Assembly: GCA_036924085.1 (NCBI GenBank)
Contig: JAVGWX010000019.1
Span: 17,778,131-17,842,130 of the forward strand
Direction: 5' to 3'
DNA length: 64,000 bases
Source of the DNA: Ariolimax columbianus
Taxonomy: Eukaryota; Mollusca; Gastropoda; Stylommatophora; Arionidae
The position numbers and the translations under genes were made by a program. Below, one piece after another: positions 44,885 through 56,544 of this stretch. The notes below the pieces were generated by a model that saw nothing but the letters and a program-made list of their open reading frames with translations, made no database searches and was not told the origin of the DNA. Numbering within the stretch: the first letter of the stretch is position 1; every line of letters starts with the position of its first letter.

Positions 44885-45840
44885 ATGATTCATGTAGACA
44901 CCACTATGATTCATATAAGCCCCGCTATGATTCATGTAGGCACCGCTATGATTCTTGTAGGCACCGCTATGATTCGTGTAGGCACCGCTATGATTCATGT
45001 AGGCCCCGCTATGATTCATGTAGGCCCCGCTATCATTCATGTAGGCAACGCTATGATTCATTTACGGCCCGTTATGATTCATGTAGGGCCCGCTATGATT
45101 CATGTAGGGTCCGCTATGATTCATGTAGGCCTCGCTATGATTCATGTATTGTCCGCTATGATTCATGTAGGCCCCGCTATGATTCATGTAGGGTCCGCTA
45201 TGATTCATGTAGGCCAGCAATGATTCATGTAGGGCCCGCTATGATTCATGTAGGCCAGCAATGATTCATGTAGGGCCCCCTATGATTCATGTAGGCCCCG
45301 CTATGATTCATGTAGGGTCCGCTATGATTCATGTAGGGCCCGCTAGGATTCATGTAGGCCAGCAATGATTCATGTAGGGCCCGCTATGATTCATGTAGGC
45401 CCCGCTATGATTCATGTAGGGTCCGGTATGATTCATGTAGGCACCGCTATGATTCATGTAGGCACCGCTATGATTCATGTAGGCACCGCTATGATTCATG
45501 TAGGCACCGCTATAATTCATATAGGCCGAGCTATGATTCATGTAGGGCCCACTATGATTCATGTAGGGCCCGCTATGATTCATGTAGGCCAGCTATGATT
45601 CATGTAGGGCCCGCTATGATTCATATAGGGCCCGCTATGATTCATGTAGGGCCCACTATGATTCATGTAGGGCCCGCTATGATTCATGTAGGCCCCGCTA
45701 TGATTCATATAGGCCCAGCTATGATTCATGTAGGCCCGCTATGATTCATGTAGGCACCGCTATGATTCATTTACGGCCCGTTATGATTCATGTAGGCCCG
45801 CTATGATTCATGTGGGTCCCGCTATGATTCATGTAGGGTA
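44885..45840. repeat. 21-bp minisatellite, about 45 copies
   Basis: Units are TATGATTCATGTAGG plus a six-base variable block (CCCCGC, CACCGC, GCCCGC). Because 21 is divisible by three and units lack stops, both strands stay open (MIHVGPA on plus, MNHSGAY on minus). Confidence 0.97.
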
Positions 45841-46119
45841 CCCTAGAATTTATTTAGTGGATCTGCAAAGATTCATCGTGAGATTCTGCAAGACAGACTA
45901 TTTATAACGATTGCTTGCCATGGAAAAGACGCATTCAATCCTCATGCACGATTCTCGTTAGTTCCACCAGCTGATAATCTGACAATTTGTTAAAGAAAAG
46001 CGAGGAAAAGAAATGATCACCGTTCAACAGCTTGTTAGTTAGTTGCCCATAACAAGCGAAGATGGCGACATCGTCAGCTATGTTTATTCAGATGTGACTG
46101 CATATGACTGTAGGTTCCA
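45841..46119. other. No feature recognised
   Basis: Short unassigned gap. Confidence 0.3.
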
Positions 46120-46790
46120 ATCTTGACTTGAAACACTCTACCGGTCGTCGAAAACACGTGAACAGCATTTGTAATTGGGTTGTCTTACATTCTGTCCTTT
46201 CGCGCAGCTGACTTTTCCTGCGCCTCCGTAATGGTAAGTGTGCCCAGCGGTGCAAGCACCATGTGTGACGGCAGTGCGCCAGGCTGAGCAGTTCTGAGCG
46301 AGCATCTCACAGTCAGCAACATCAATGGAGAAACTCTTCAAAGAAACTTGTAGAGTGTCTATGTAGCTTTTCTTTTGTTCCCCGTGTGAGCGCTGTCCTG
46401 TCATGAACTCACTGTAGAACAGTTTTTAGGGAAAAGCTCATCTGACATGCGAACAACATGCTCAGCCCATCTGTTCTTCTCTGCAGCAGCGTAGGGAGGA
46501 CAGAGTCTAACCCTGCTGGGTACTACAGAGTTAGGCACTCTATCCTGCCAATCTATCCTGAGCAGTCTGCGTAGATAGTTTAAAAAATAGCTGATAGCTA
46601 TCAAATTATATCTCTAACCCTTTATCCCCGACTGCAGTATCGATAAGCCCCTAACTTTCCATTTCACCTTCAGAAGCCCCGCTGTCTGGAAATGTTTGAG
46701 AGCAACTCTTCTAACCTGCGTGTTCTGGTATTCGGTTCTGCTCTACATATTCTCCCGTAGTAATCCTCCACTCTATCATTGCCTACAACA
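46120..46790 (-). pseudogene. LINE C-terminal fragment with RWAxHVVRMSD motif
   Basis: Minus strand: DWQDRVPNSVVPSRVRLCPP, then RWAEHVVRMSDELFPKNC, then a GEQKKSYIDTLQVSLKSFSI segment, then CCSRVFDDR, a C2H2-like end. It matches 56545-57018 (plus). These are the C-terminal domains of RTE-like endonuclease/RT LINEs. The RT itself is absent and a frameshift is present. Confidence 0.7.
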
Positions 46791-46974
46791 TATGTGCAAT
46801 TCCCAGCATGCAGTACTCACAGATGACCTATTCTGATAGCACTAGTGTAACACGTTGCGTGTTTTCATCGACCGTGAACCATATAATTCAATTACACGCA
46901 CGGTTGGCGTGTAACGATAGTCAGTTCTACGACTGGAGAATGAGGATTTATGTTGTCACTTCTGTCCAAGTAGA

Positions 46975-47381
46975 TATCTCAGAGCTTGAAAATCAGAATC
47001 ATTAAATACTTTGTGCATTCAGTTTTATTCTATGGAGTAGAAACCTGCAACTTGACCAAGAAAATTGAGAAGAGTATTAATGCATTTGAAATGTGGTGAT
47101 TCGGAAAAACTTGGACGAGTTTCTTTGAAAGATGATAAAACAAATAATGAGGTTCTGGAACACCTCCAAGTTGAGAAGATACTTCTGAAAGGAATAAAAA
47201 GGAGAAAAATAAAATATGTTGGTAATATCAAGCCTCAGTGCAGTCTGCTGCAGGGAAGAATAGAGGACAAGAGAACCAGAGGGAGGCAGATTTACTGATG
47301 GACAAACAACATGAAGATGTGGTCGGAAGACTGTTTGACGGAGTGTCCCAACCTACATGAGACGGAGACACCCGGAGATCC
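46975..47381 (+). pseudogene. LINE RT C-terminal fragment (FYGVET type)
   Basis: HSVLFYGVETCNLTKKIEKS is followed by ILLKGIKRRKIKYVGNI and a RGRQ-containing tail. This is the region just C-terminal to the RT in RTE-like LINEs. The frame has at least one stop. The right part is interrupted at 47381 by the 28S-containing retroposon. Confidence 0.6.
47369..47381. repeat. Left 13-bp TSD of the 28S-containing retroposon
   Basis: CACCCGGAGATCC, identical to 48732-48744. Confidence 0.85.
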
Positions 47382-47914
47382 TTCTTCTTCTTCATCGTAC
47401 GCTGTTTACAGCGATATTTACGTTGCACTGATTTAATTTGTTAGCCAGTGGCTCAGTGCATCCGATTTCAACAGGCGTTTCTGTAGGGTTGCCCTCCTTA
47501 GCCTTTGGCTGTCCCCAGCCTAACTGCAAGGCAGCAGTTGTTTTTGGTCAGAGTTGTCTCTCTTGGGAAGTTGTCTTGCAGGACTATCGAGTCTTCCCTA
47601 CTCGTGTCTATAGCGTTTGGCAATGATATGATGGACTATGTACTAGTTTGTACTATCCCGGAAGAGAGGCAGTCCAGTGTGACTTTTTCCCAGGATCGTC
47701 ACGTCCTGCCAGAAACGTAGCATATGCATATGAGTGAGGTATCTTTTTGCTCGCTTTATTTTCTCGGCTCATCTGCAGTGATGGTACGCCTAGCATTCCC
47801 CGCCACCCGGGAGATTGTCACCATAGGACAGGAGGTGCAATGTCCGCTGGACTGCATCTCTTCTGCGTCCATTGGAATGACTGATAGCAGACAGATGCAA
47901 AGAGCGAGGAAGGA

Positions 47915-48120
47915 GTGCATTTTACCAGGTGCATTCCTGCGGCTCGATCGGGCCGGGACACAAGCCCCAGCCATGTCGTAGCCTCCCATCTCAGCGGCGC
48001 TGAGATTTTGGGCGGGATTCTGGCTTAGAGGCGTTCGGCCGTAATCCCTCAGATGGTAGCTTATCAGCCAAGCACGTGGACCAAATGTCAGCGACCTGTG
48101 ATTCCTCTCGAAATAGTGCA
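47915..48120 (-). pseudogene. 28S rRNA 3'-region segment, copy 1 (diverged)
   Basis: The plus strand (antisense of 28S) shows GGGCGGGATTCTGGCTTAGA, then GGCGTTCGGCCGTAATCCC, then CAGATGGTAGCTTATCAGCC, CCAAATGTC and TTCCTCTCG, in 28S order with substitutions. It also parallels copy 2. Confidence 0.8.
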
Positions 48121-48179
48121 TTTGACCAGGTGACAAGCCTAGTCTTGCACGGAGATGTTGTCCGCCTAGGGAGCGGACA

Positions 48180-48650
48180 TATCTCATGGTCAAGGGTTGA
48201 GTCTCAGCAGTTCGCAGTGAGGTAGCTGATCTACTGCTTAGGGCACCCGACCGAGAACTAAGTCTTCTACAAATGATTTCATTCCTCATCGCCGTATGGG
48301 GTGAATATCGAGCAGCTTCCCGCCCGCTTTTACCAGCGGACGGCAGAGACCTTATTCTGCGGCTTGACCGGGCGGGGCTGGAGCGTGGCCCCCAGGTCCC
48401 CATCATATCGAAGCCTCCCTTTGCATTCGTGCTGGGCTGCTTTTGGGCGGGATTTTTGGCTTAGAGGCGTTCGGCCGTAATCCCTCACCTTGCACCGTTG
48501 GCTTATCCGCCTAGTACGTGAACCAAATGTCTACGGCTCCTCTCGGGCTTAGCAGGATTACCGTAGCAAAGCCTTGTCATTAGTAGGGTAAAACTGACCT
48601 GTCTTCAGAGGGTCTATTTCCAGCACCCGTTCAATATTAGCCAGACCGTA
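48180..48650 (-). pseudogene. 28S rRNA 3'-region segment, copy 2 (diverged)
   Basis: On the plus strand: CAAGGGTTGAGTCTCAGCAG, then a CGACCGAGAACTAAGTCTTC / TACAAATGATTTC block, then GGCTTAGAGGCGTTCGGCCG, then AGCAGGATTACCGTAGCAA and GTAGGGTAAAACTGACCTGT. These follow the order of the last several hundred bases of animal 28S rRNA read backwards. The divergence is too high for a functional gene. Confidence 0.85.
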
Positions 48651-48731
48651 TCAATAGAGGGCTTTTAGTTTGTCAATGGCCAAGTTTCTGGAGCCTGCGA
48701 TTTCTGCAGGGTGAAGACCAGATTACCGTAG

Positions 48732-48744
48732 CACCCGGAGATCC
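48732..48744. repeat. Right 13-bp TSD of the 28S-containing retroposon
   Basis: CACCCGGAGATCC; see 47369-47381. Confidence 0.85.
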
Positions 48745-48979
48745 ATTACCGTTAACCTCCGATGCGGAGAAGGCACTTGATGAGGATGTTGTGAACAGGT
48801 TCTTGCTGTCACCTGACTCAGTTGATCCCACGTCTTCAGCCCTGAACAGCTGATGGTTCCCAGAGTAATCGTCACGTTGTTTTACCGGACGTTCTTCTCT
48901 TAACCTGGATTCAGTCGTCCTCAGTTTCTCAAGATTGTAGTGGAATGCACCCTCATTAACTTCCACTGATGGCTGACAA

Positions 48980-49165
48980 TGCTGGTAGATCTGGCTACGT
49001 GACAAGGGGGCGGCCGCGAGGTAGGTGGATAGATGACATTAGAGTGATTGTGCACGGACAAGGCCTCACATTGACCGACGCAACGCACTTGGCGCAGGAT
49101 AGACGACTCAAGGTCCCCACGACGCTAAACGGCACAAGTGGAAAGAAAACTAAACTAACTACTAA
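48980..49165 (+). pseudogene. LINE C-terminal tail fragment
   Basis: GRPRGRWIDDIRVIVHGQGL followed by ATHLAQDR resembles the C-terminal end of RTE/L1-like ORF2 proteins. Nothing upstream in frame shows an RT. Confidence 0.6.
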
Positions 49166-49434
49166 CTAGCGGTAGTGGAATGTCTTCCTAACCTACTTTA
49201 GCTGTTATGTTAGTCATCAATGCCCGCTGCTCCTTTCCTGGCATACGCTATTGACTATCCTCCTCCAGCAAGTTGGATGTTGAGATGTGTTTTCTGCCAA
49301 TAATGTATACCAATTGCAAGATCGTACAACATATATGCGGAATGTATATATGACAACATATATGAGAAATGTTCGAGAAGACGAGAACATTGAACGTTTC
49401 GACTCATTTACGATTGAGGGGGGGATACGAGATT

Positions 49435-50235
49435 CCAGAGTTACGATACGCAGATGACACAGTGATACTATAAAGAAGTGCAGAAGGGCTAGAGCAGCTA
49501 CTTTCAGACGTTAACGGACATAGTAAATATAAAAATCGGTTCATAAACATAAATAAAACAAAGATAATGACCACCGACAAAACACAATGTCAGCATAAAT
49601 TTACAGTGGGTGGTGAGGAAATAGATCAGGACACACATTTTGAATATCTGGGCTCCAGAATTGACAAAAATGGCGACTGCTCGAAAGAAATCAGAAGAAG
49701 ACTAGCTATGGCAATGCAGAGATTGAACAGCCTGAAGAAATTATGGCAGGGCACCAACAAAATGATAAAAGTAAAAGTCTTGAGAGCCTGTGTTTTTCCT
49801 GTGGCAGCTTATGGCTGCGAATCATGGACGATTAACAAAACTTCTAGACATAGAATCGAATCCTTCGAGTCAAAATGTTACAGAAAGATCCTCGTAATAC
49901 CCTGGACAGAGAAAAAAACAAATGTAGACATTCAGAGAGTTGAACATAGAGGAGCACTGGTTTATCAATTTCATTTTGGCTAGAAAATGCAAATACTTTG
50001 GTCACATCAATAGACACAACGGTCTCGAGAGAACAGTGTTGGAAGGCATGGTGCCAGGCAAAATAGGAAGGCGTAGACCAAGAAGAAGATGGCACTAAGA
50101 TATGCAGGAATGCCTGAGTATGACTGGGGCGAAGACTGGAGTTTTGGCAAGAGAATGAGTTTCTTTCAGACAGACTGTGATTGGAACGACGTTCTACAAA
50201 GGACATGCGACATGATGAGGATGAGATAATCTCTG
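49435..50235 (+). pseudogene. RTE-like LINE, RT C-terminal half
   Basis: It starts with LRYADDTVIL (motif C), then FEYLGSRIDKNGDCSKEIRR, then VFPVAAYGCESWTINKTSRH, then IPWTEKKTNVDIQR. After a frameshift comes YFGHINRHNGLERTV and MVPGKIGRRRPRR. The 3' end GTTCTACAAAGGACATGC is shared with the copy at 61.5 kb. The 5' part, including the endonuclease, is missing. Confidence 0.75.
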
Positions 50236-50239
50236 TCAT

Positions 50240-50460
50240 GTCCGTATGTGTGTCTGTGCCATATTTCTATCTGTCAGCATGTCTGTCTGTCTACCTGTAT
50301 ATATGCATGCAAGTTAACCTGCAAGTATGTTATACTACTTCATGCATGTATACCTGCGTGTATGTCTGTCCACTTGCATGTATTTCTGTCTACCTGCAGG
50401 TCTACTCCTTTGAGTGCTTGTCTACTTGCACATCTGTAAGTTTATAAATAAATATATATA

Positions 50461-50542
<82 letters not shown>

Positions 50543-50830
50543 TATATTTATATTTATATATTTATATATATGTCTGTCTTTTTGCAAGATCGCACGTGTC
50601 TACCTGCACATCTGTCAACCTGAATGTATACATGTCTGTTTATCTGCGTTTATGTCTGCCTACATGTCTATCTGTCTATCTGTATGTGTGTACGTATGTC
50701 TCTATTTATGGCTGCGTGCATATGTGTGTGTCTATTTTTCTATCTGTGTCTATGTCTCTCTCTTTGTCTGCCTGTATGTCTAGCTATCTGTCTAACTACA
50801 TATTTGAATGTCTAAACGTTTGTTTGTCTA
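50240..50830. repeat. TG/TATA-rich simple repeats with an (AT)n tract
   Basis: CTGTCTACCTGCATGTATGT-like modules flank an (AT)n run at about 50450-50575. Confidence 0.85.
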
Positions 50831-51764
50831 CCCATCCTTCTCCTCCATCCATCCGTTCGTCCATCCATTCTTCTATCTTCTTCTCTGTTTTCGTTGCTAC
50901 ATTCATTCATTTTTTCACAAAGCCATTTGCTTTTCCCAAGTGTCAATATATTAATTTCTGTTACAATTTCACGAAATTTCCCTTTTTTTGAATGAATACT
51001 GCTGCTGGTTTTGTCTGTGGCTGCTGTCAGCTAATTCACTGTTTCATTTGTGGTCGCCCTTGAGAGACCATTTTTCCTTCTCTCAGCCATTTCATTGTTT
51101 ATATCTAGGCTCCAGCTGAGTGTCTGTCTCCCTGTTCTGTCTGTATTCCATTCTGTTAGCGTCTCTTCCGATTTGTTCAAGTCTGTTGCTGATAATATTA
51201 TAGAGAATAAAAACGAGAACAGGTTCCATCAATTTTCTGATCAGTTGAAAAAAAGTGAATCGTTCTGTACCGCGGTAAACTCACCAGTACCGTACATCGA
51301 TCACTTTAACCTACAGAAAGACGAAGTAATCGATAGCACACACTTTTTTCCTCAATTTGATCTATCATAGAGTACTAGAACAGAGATTCTCACATTGAGA
51401 TCCAAAGTACCCCCAAAGGGTTTATTGATATATTTCTAGGCATCCATGGATATATTAGATGTTGTGCAAGAACTAGCCTATATTATATACCCAACGAAAA
51501 AAAGTAAGTTACAAGTTTTTGTGTATGTTTTTATGTTTGAGAGTTGTAATGTAATTTCATACCGATGCATTCTTGGCCGTTACTGGAAGCCAGATAATTA
51601 TCTTAGTACAGTTTGATTGTGAAACTATCTGCAGAATAGGATTTCATGAAATTGGCGACTATCTGACCAGTTTCTCACGATCACAGAATTGACCTGAGAA
51701 GTGTTCACTGGCGATCTGTGACGTTTAAATAAGGACGTAGTGCACAAAAGATCTTCCGAGACCA
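50831..51764. other. No gene recognised
   Basis: Open frames are short and carry no known domain. Confidence 0.35.
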
Positions 51765-51912
51765 GGTCAGGGGCATATTGTTGCGTTAACTCGAGTCCTT
51801 CCTTAAACATCGTTGTCCAGTTCTTCAGTTGTCTTGGACATACTTTTGTCACCATACACGGCCTGCATTCAACTGGTCGACATCCTTCAGCTGTTAGAAA
51901 CCGAATCACCAC
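51765..51912 (-). pseudogene. Mariner-type transposase HTH fragment
   Basis: The minus-strand peptide MVIRFLTAEGCRPVE followed by LKNWTTMFKEGLEL resembles the N-terminal helix-turn-helix of mariner-type transposases. No DDE catalytic domain or terminal inverted repeats were found. Confidence 0.5.
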
Positions 51913-52749
51913 TCACTGATCAACTCTGGACGGATTCCGTATCACACACCCCATGTTTTCAACGGTCTGCTGATGAAACTATGAGTCGGAGGATAATGAC
52001 ATTTTGCAAACTTGACGGTTGGTATGTGCTGTTTACACCAGAAGTCACGACATCATGCGCATCGTACGTATGTTCACTTGTTGCAGTTTGGTCCAGTGTC
52101 ATTTGAAAACGCCTCGTATGTACCTATGCTAGTTAAGGCTCTCTCAGAGGTCAACCCAACTGAAATTCAATGGAAGGGCCTCTCACGAAGGGCGCGTGTG
52201 AAAGTTGTGTAAGAGTATGAACGTTGGACAGATTAAAGTGAAATAGAGAGTGAGGTAAAAAGAGAGATGAGTGACCCAGGTAGGAAAATACCCACATTTC
52301 TCAGACAATATAGGGACTACTTTTCTCAATGTATTCTTACTCCACACGTTAAAACTGAAGCAGGTGTTACAAAATCCTCATAAATGTTCATGTTCGCTCT
52401 GTGTCCTAACGCGGAATGCGCTGCTTTGTGTGTGCGTAAACATGTTCTTTAACTCATTAGAGCTGACTGCTGCTTCCAGTTTTAATTGGTTAACTTCCCA
52501 TAGGGGACTACATCCTTGCAAGTTCATGGATCCGAACACAAATTTAAAATTGATATTTGTAAAACTACAAGAATACTCGGGCGACTCATATGTTTATGTA
52601 ACATACGGTTTTGATGTAGGAAATTAAATCAATTTGCGAACTATTTCAGCGCATTTCATTTTTTGTTTGTTCTAGATTGTTCTCTGTGTTCTGTAACGGA
52701 CTTGTATTTGCATGGTCAGCGAGTTATTTCCAGGTCAGAACGTTGATAA
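51913..52749. other. No gene recognised
   Basis: The longest frame (118 codons at 52271) has no recognised motif. Confidence 0.3.
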
Positions 52750-52855
52750 AGAATACAAGCACTGCAACATGCCAGGGTATGTCGTAAGAGACGACAAAAG
52801 GCAGGAGTTGGGTTGGCGGGAAAGTCCTATAAACAAATAAGAACCACAAGAGAAA
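52750..52855 (+). repeat. Short interspersed repeat, copy 1 (ATGCCAGG ... ACCACAAGAG)
   Basis: It shares GCAACATGCCAGG-like and AACCACAAGA blocks and an A/G-rich end with 62940-63035. Confidence 0.4.
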
Positions 52856-52959
52856 GAAAGAAGACGCTAAACGAATTAGTAGAATATATATGGAGAATGG
52901 CTATTATAACCGACATTATTGTAAAAGCTTCCGCCCCCTCCCCAAATATATATGTACTC

Positions 52960-53490
52960 GGTCCTTGAATATATTCATACATACGTACACATACACTTAT
53001 GGACACGTACACATATGTGCATACACACAGGAACATACACACAGGAAAATACATACACACTAATACACACAGATGCATACACACATACATTCACCCATAC
53101 ATACATACACCGCTACTTACACAAACACACGTACATTTACAAATACTAGCATATCATAAATGTATACAGCATCTTTCCGAATAAGTCCAGTCTGCATCAA
53201 ACTTTCAAAAGACACACGCACATGCGCACACGCACACGCACGCACATGCACACACATTCACAAATACCACCCACCTACCAGAGAGATCTATAGGTGCTTA
53301 CCAAATTAGCCTAGTCTGCATCAAACGTCGAAGTGACTTCAGGACACACACACATACACAGACATAAACACATACACACACACACACACACACACAAATA
53401 CACAGCGAGCCTACAATAGATGTCTAAAGGCGCCTACCAAATGAACATAGTCTGCATGAAATATCCAAGTGTCCCTAGGACACACAACAC
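52960..53490. repeat. CA-rich repeats with a roughly 120-bp unit repeated three times
   Basis: ACACATAC and (CA)n stretches. A block with CTACC..ATTAG..AGTCTGCATCAAA recurs at about 53180, 53300 and 53440. Confidence 0.8.
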
Positions 53491-54224
53491 TAAGAATCAT
53501 TGCAATGAAGTGATTAGAACATTGGCTCAACCAATACCAGCCAACTATTTCTACGAGCACAAAGTTGATAACTACAGTGTTTGGTCAATATTGACATCTT
53601 CTGGTCGTGTCTTTGTTGTTGTACCTCTCTTGTCGCCTGGTTCGTGGGGTAGTGGATGTAGATAGGGAAGGGGTGGAAGGTCTGATACACGAAACATACC
53701 TTTGTTGTCTGCATTCTTGGGCAGCTCGGCAGGGTTCAGGTTTACAGCTATAAGGACCTAGGGAGTCGTTAAGAGATATAGGATTTATACATTTATTTAT
53801 GCGTGGGGGACAGAGAAAGATACACAAAGAGAGAGACATAAGAGCATATAGACATATTTGTAACGACGAAGACAGAGAAACAGAGGTATAAAAAGAATAA
53901 GGAAAGAAAGAGGATGAGATATCAGAAATCATACCATCGAGCGAGCTAGTATCACCGAATGTGCTCAGATCGCAGAGAGCAAATCATCGCAATGAGACAG
54001 CGAAACCATGTTGCCCAAGAAAAACAAAAGACACGAGGACTCCACAGTCGGCTCCATACATTTTTGTCCAGAACGTGGCAGGGAATGCCGTTCCATGATT
54101 GGTCTTTACAGCTAACAGAATAGAATGTTAGCTGTTCGGGAAAAGTTATGAAAAAAGCAATGAAATTTCAGACCATTTAGAAGACTATCTTCCTCTAGTG
54201 GTCTTCCGGCATATTTGTGTATGG
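53491..54224. other. No gene recognised
   Basis: Unassigned sequence. Confidence 0.3.
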
Positions 54225-54520
54225 CAAGGACGTAAGAGGCACGAACTGTTTTGACAGGATATAACACCGGCCTTGGGTATGTGTTTGTTAAGAGCAGCAT
54301 AAATGGCGCCTAGCAGACTGACGGTCTACTTAGTTCTAGTGTTTGAGTCTTAAGATGGACTCACACATCCGTTAAACTCCTTCCGCGGCATTTGTACCAA
54401 CGCAGCGGATTAATAAGCTGCTAGAGCCTAGTCCGATAAGATGAAAATCCTCCTCCCAGTTACATCCAGCTCACGCCAGAGCTGAGACCTGCCCAGGAGC
54501 ATTCCCCCCTGGTACAGGTC
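54225..54520 (+). repeat. Interspersed repeat 'X', uninterrupted copy
   Basis: It contains TAACACCGGC, CTAGTGTTTGAGTCTTAAGA, TTAATAAGCTGCTAGAGCC and CATCCAGCTCACGCCAGAGC. It shows that 37060 and 37649 are adjacent in the ancestral repeat. It leads straight into the hexanucleotide array. Confidence 0.75.
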
Positions 54521-55190
54521 GACTAAGACCAATACTAAGACTAAGACTAAGACTAAGGCCAATACTAAGACTAAGGCTAAGACTAAGGCTAAGGCTAAGA
54601 CTAAGGCTAAGGCAAAGACTAAGATCAATACTAAGACTAAGACTAAGGATAATACTAGGACTAAGACCAATACTAAGATTAAGGCTGACTAAGGCTAAGG
54701 CTAGGACTAAGACCAATACTAAGACTAAGACCAATACTAAGACTAAGACTAAGACTAAGGCTAAGGCTAAGGCTAAGACTAGGACTAAGACCAATACTAA
54801 GACTAAGACTAAGACCAATACTAAGACTAAGACTAAGACTAAGGCTAAGGCTAAGGCTAAGACTAAGACCAATACTAAGACTAAGACTAAGACTAATGCT
54901 AAGGCTAAGAGTAGGACTAAAACCAATACTAAGACTAAGAATAATACCAATACTAAGACTAAGACTAAGGCTAAGACTAGGACTAAGACCAATACTAAGA
55001 CTAAGACTAAGACCAATACTAAGACTAAGACTAGGACTAAGGCTAAGGCTAAGGCTAAGACTAGGACTAAGACCAATACTAAGACTAAGACGAATACTAA
55101 GACTAAGACTAAGACTAAGGCTAAGGCTAAGACTAAGACTAAGGCTAAGACTAAGGCTAAGACTAAGACTAAGACTAATACTAATACGGT
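54521..55190. repeat. Hexanucleotide array (CTAAGA/CTAAGG/CCAATA)
   Basis: About 670 bp of AAGACT-type hexamers with CCAATA variants. On the minus strand it reads TTAGTC/TTAGCC, a distant look-alike of telomere repeats. The Leu/Val-rich open frames are artefacts. Confidence 0.95.
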
Positions 55191-55999
55191 TCCCCAGGCC
55201 TAGTACGCCACAGGAAGTTAAAATTGTAGAATAAAAGAACGTACAACGGATAACCTTCGGCTACCTGGCAGCAGGTCCATACTTCCTGTTTGATTACCAT
55301 GCTTCCGTATATGGACAGTTAGCCTTGCAGATAACAGATAATATGACCGATAAACATTCAGAGTCGCGCTCAGAAAGAGAAAAAAGGCCTGGGGCTGATT
55401 AAAAAGGTTAACAGTTACATAAAGTCTGGAAAACAAGAGGCGAGAATATTTTTGGTAAAAAGAAACACCAACACAACAAATAAATTACAGCAGAAGAGCT
55501 CACAAAATATGAAGAGACTCGAGCTCAAAATGTTAGATTGCTGAACAGAATAACTGAAACCACCAGATCTAAAGCAGAAAAAGACTGCACAGCAGTAAAT
55601 AAAAAAGTTCTGCAGCAGATATAAATAACTATGTTTTTCGGTACAAGCTTGTGAATTACATTTCCAAGTTCCGACACATGTTGATAGATTAACAGGTCAC
55701 ACTAGTAGAGGCTGTGTACAAAATTTCAATTCTCTGGGTTATGGGGAAGTTGATTAAAATAGGAGAAATAGAAGTCCCTGCACACAGAAAACGGTCATTT
55801 TACGTTGTTAAATAGAAGTTTGTTAAAATGAACCTTAAGGTAGACAAGAGAAACAACATTAATAGACTTGTTACAGCACCTGAAGAAGATGCGGCTGGGG
55901 GAAGCTTGAGAGGGATGTAGGACACTTCCAGAAAACTGCAGAAAAATACCAAAAACAAAGAAAACTCAAAAACAGACATATTGGGAAGAAGGGTGACAC
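55191..55999. other. No gene recognised
   Basis: AT-rich; the start of the following LINE may extend leftward, but no motif is visible. Confidence 0.3.
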
Positions 56000-56544
56000 A
56001 TCTTGGAGAACAAAAAAAAAAAGATTGATAGAATTCTTTGAAGAACTTTCAAAAAGATCAACCCCAATCAACTCATCAGCCATTTTAGCTACTGAGAAAG
56101 AGCTCAAAGTTAACTGTGACATGTCATGGAATGAAGAGATCAAGGCAGCAATTAGGCATCTAAAAAATGTTAAAGAGGCATGGCCTAATTGGATACCAGC
56201 TGAAGCTATTAAGGCAGACATTGAAGCATACAACAAAATGTTTCACAGATGTATTGAAAACACATGGGACAGAAAGTATTCCAAATGAGTTGGAAAAAAG
56301 GACAATCTACATAAGTTACCATAGAAAAAAACAATCTACGAAAATGTAAAAATTACATAGGAATAATGCTCTTGTCAGTAGCTGGTAAAGTTTAACAGAG
56401 TTATACTTGAAACATAAAAGCTAAGAGATGAACAAGCAGGTATCAGAGAAGACAAATCAAGGGCAGACTTGGTAGTCCCATTGCAGCTATTTATAGAGCA
56501 ATCTATAGCAGGCATGTCTGTAAACTTATTTTTTTCCATGTAAA
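56000..56544 (+). pseudogene. LINE RT N-terminal region (RTE-like)
   Basis: NEEIKAAIRHLKNVKEAWPN, then WIPAEAIKADIEAYNKM, then WKKDNLHKLP and, in a shifted frame, LRDEQAGIREDKSRADLVVP. These match the entry part of RTE-like RTs. Motifs A to C are missing. Several stops are present. Confidence 0.65.

Larger units (their letters stand above)
47382..48731 (-). mobile_element. Composite retroposon: 28S rRNA segments plus SINE-like 3' end
   Basis: A 1350-bp insertion between perfect 13-bp TSDs. On the minus strand, 5' to 3', it carries a 28S rRNA 3'-end segment (48650-48180), a second partial 28S segment (48120-47915), unassigned sequence, a SINE-like domain with AATCGGATGCACTGAGCCAC (about 47475-47435) and a tail CAGCGTACGATGAAGAAGAA. 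The tail matches the 3' end of the LINE at 37.6 kb, so LINE machinery probably mobilised it. I know of no name for this arrangement; 28S-derived SINEs have been described elsewhere. Confidence 0.75.

Noticed and set aside
47756..48406. 216-codon minus-strand frame
   Set aside because: It overlaps 28S rRNA-derived sequence read in sense orientation; rRNA origin explains it better than a protein.
54471..55076. Leu/Val-rich frame that looks like membrane segments
   Set aside because: It is a direct translation of the CTAAGA hexanucleotide array.
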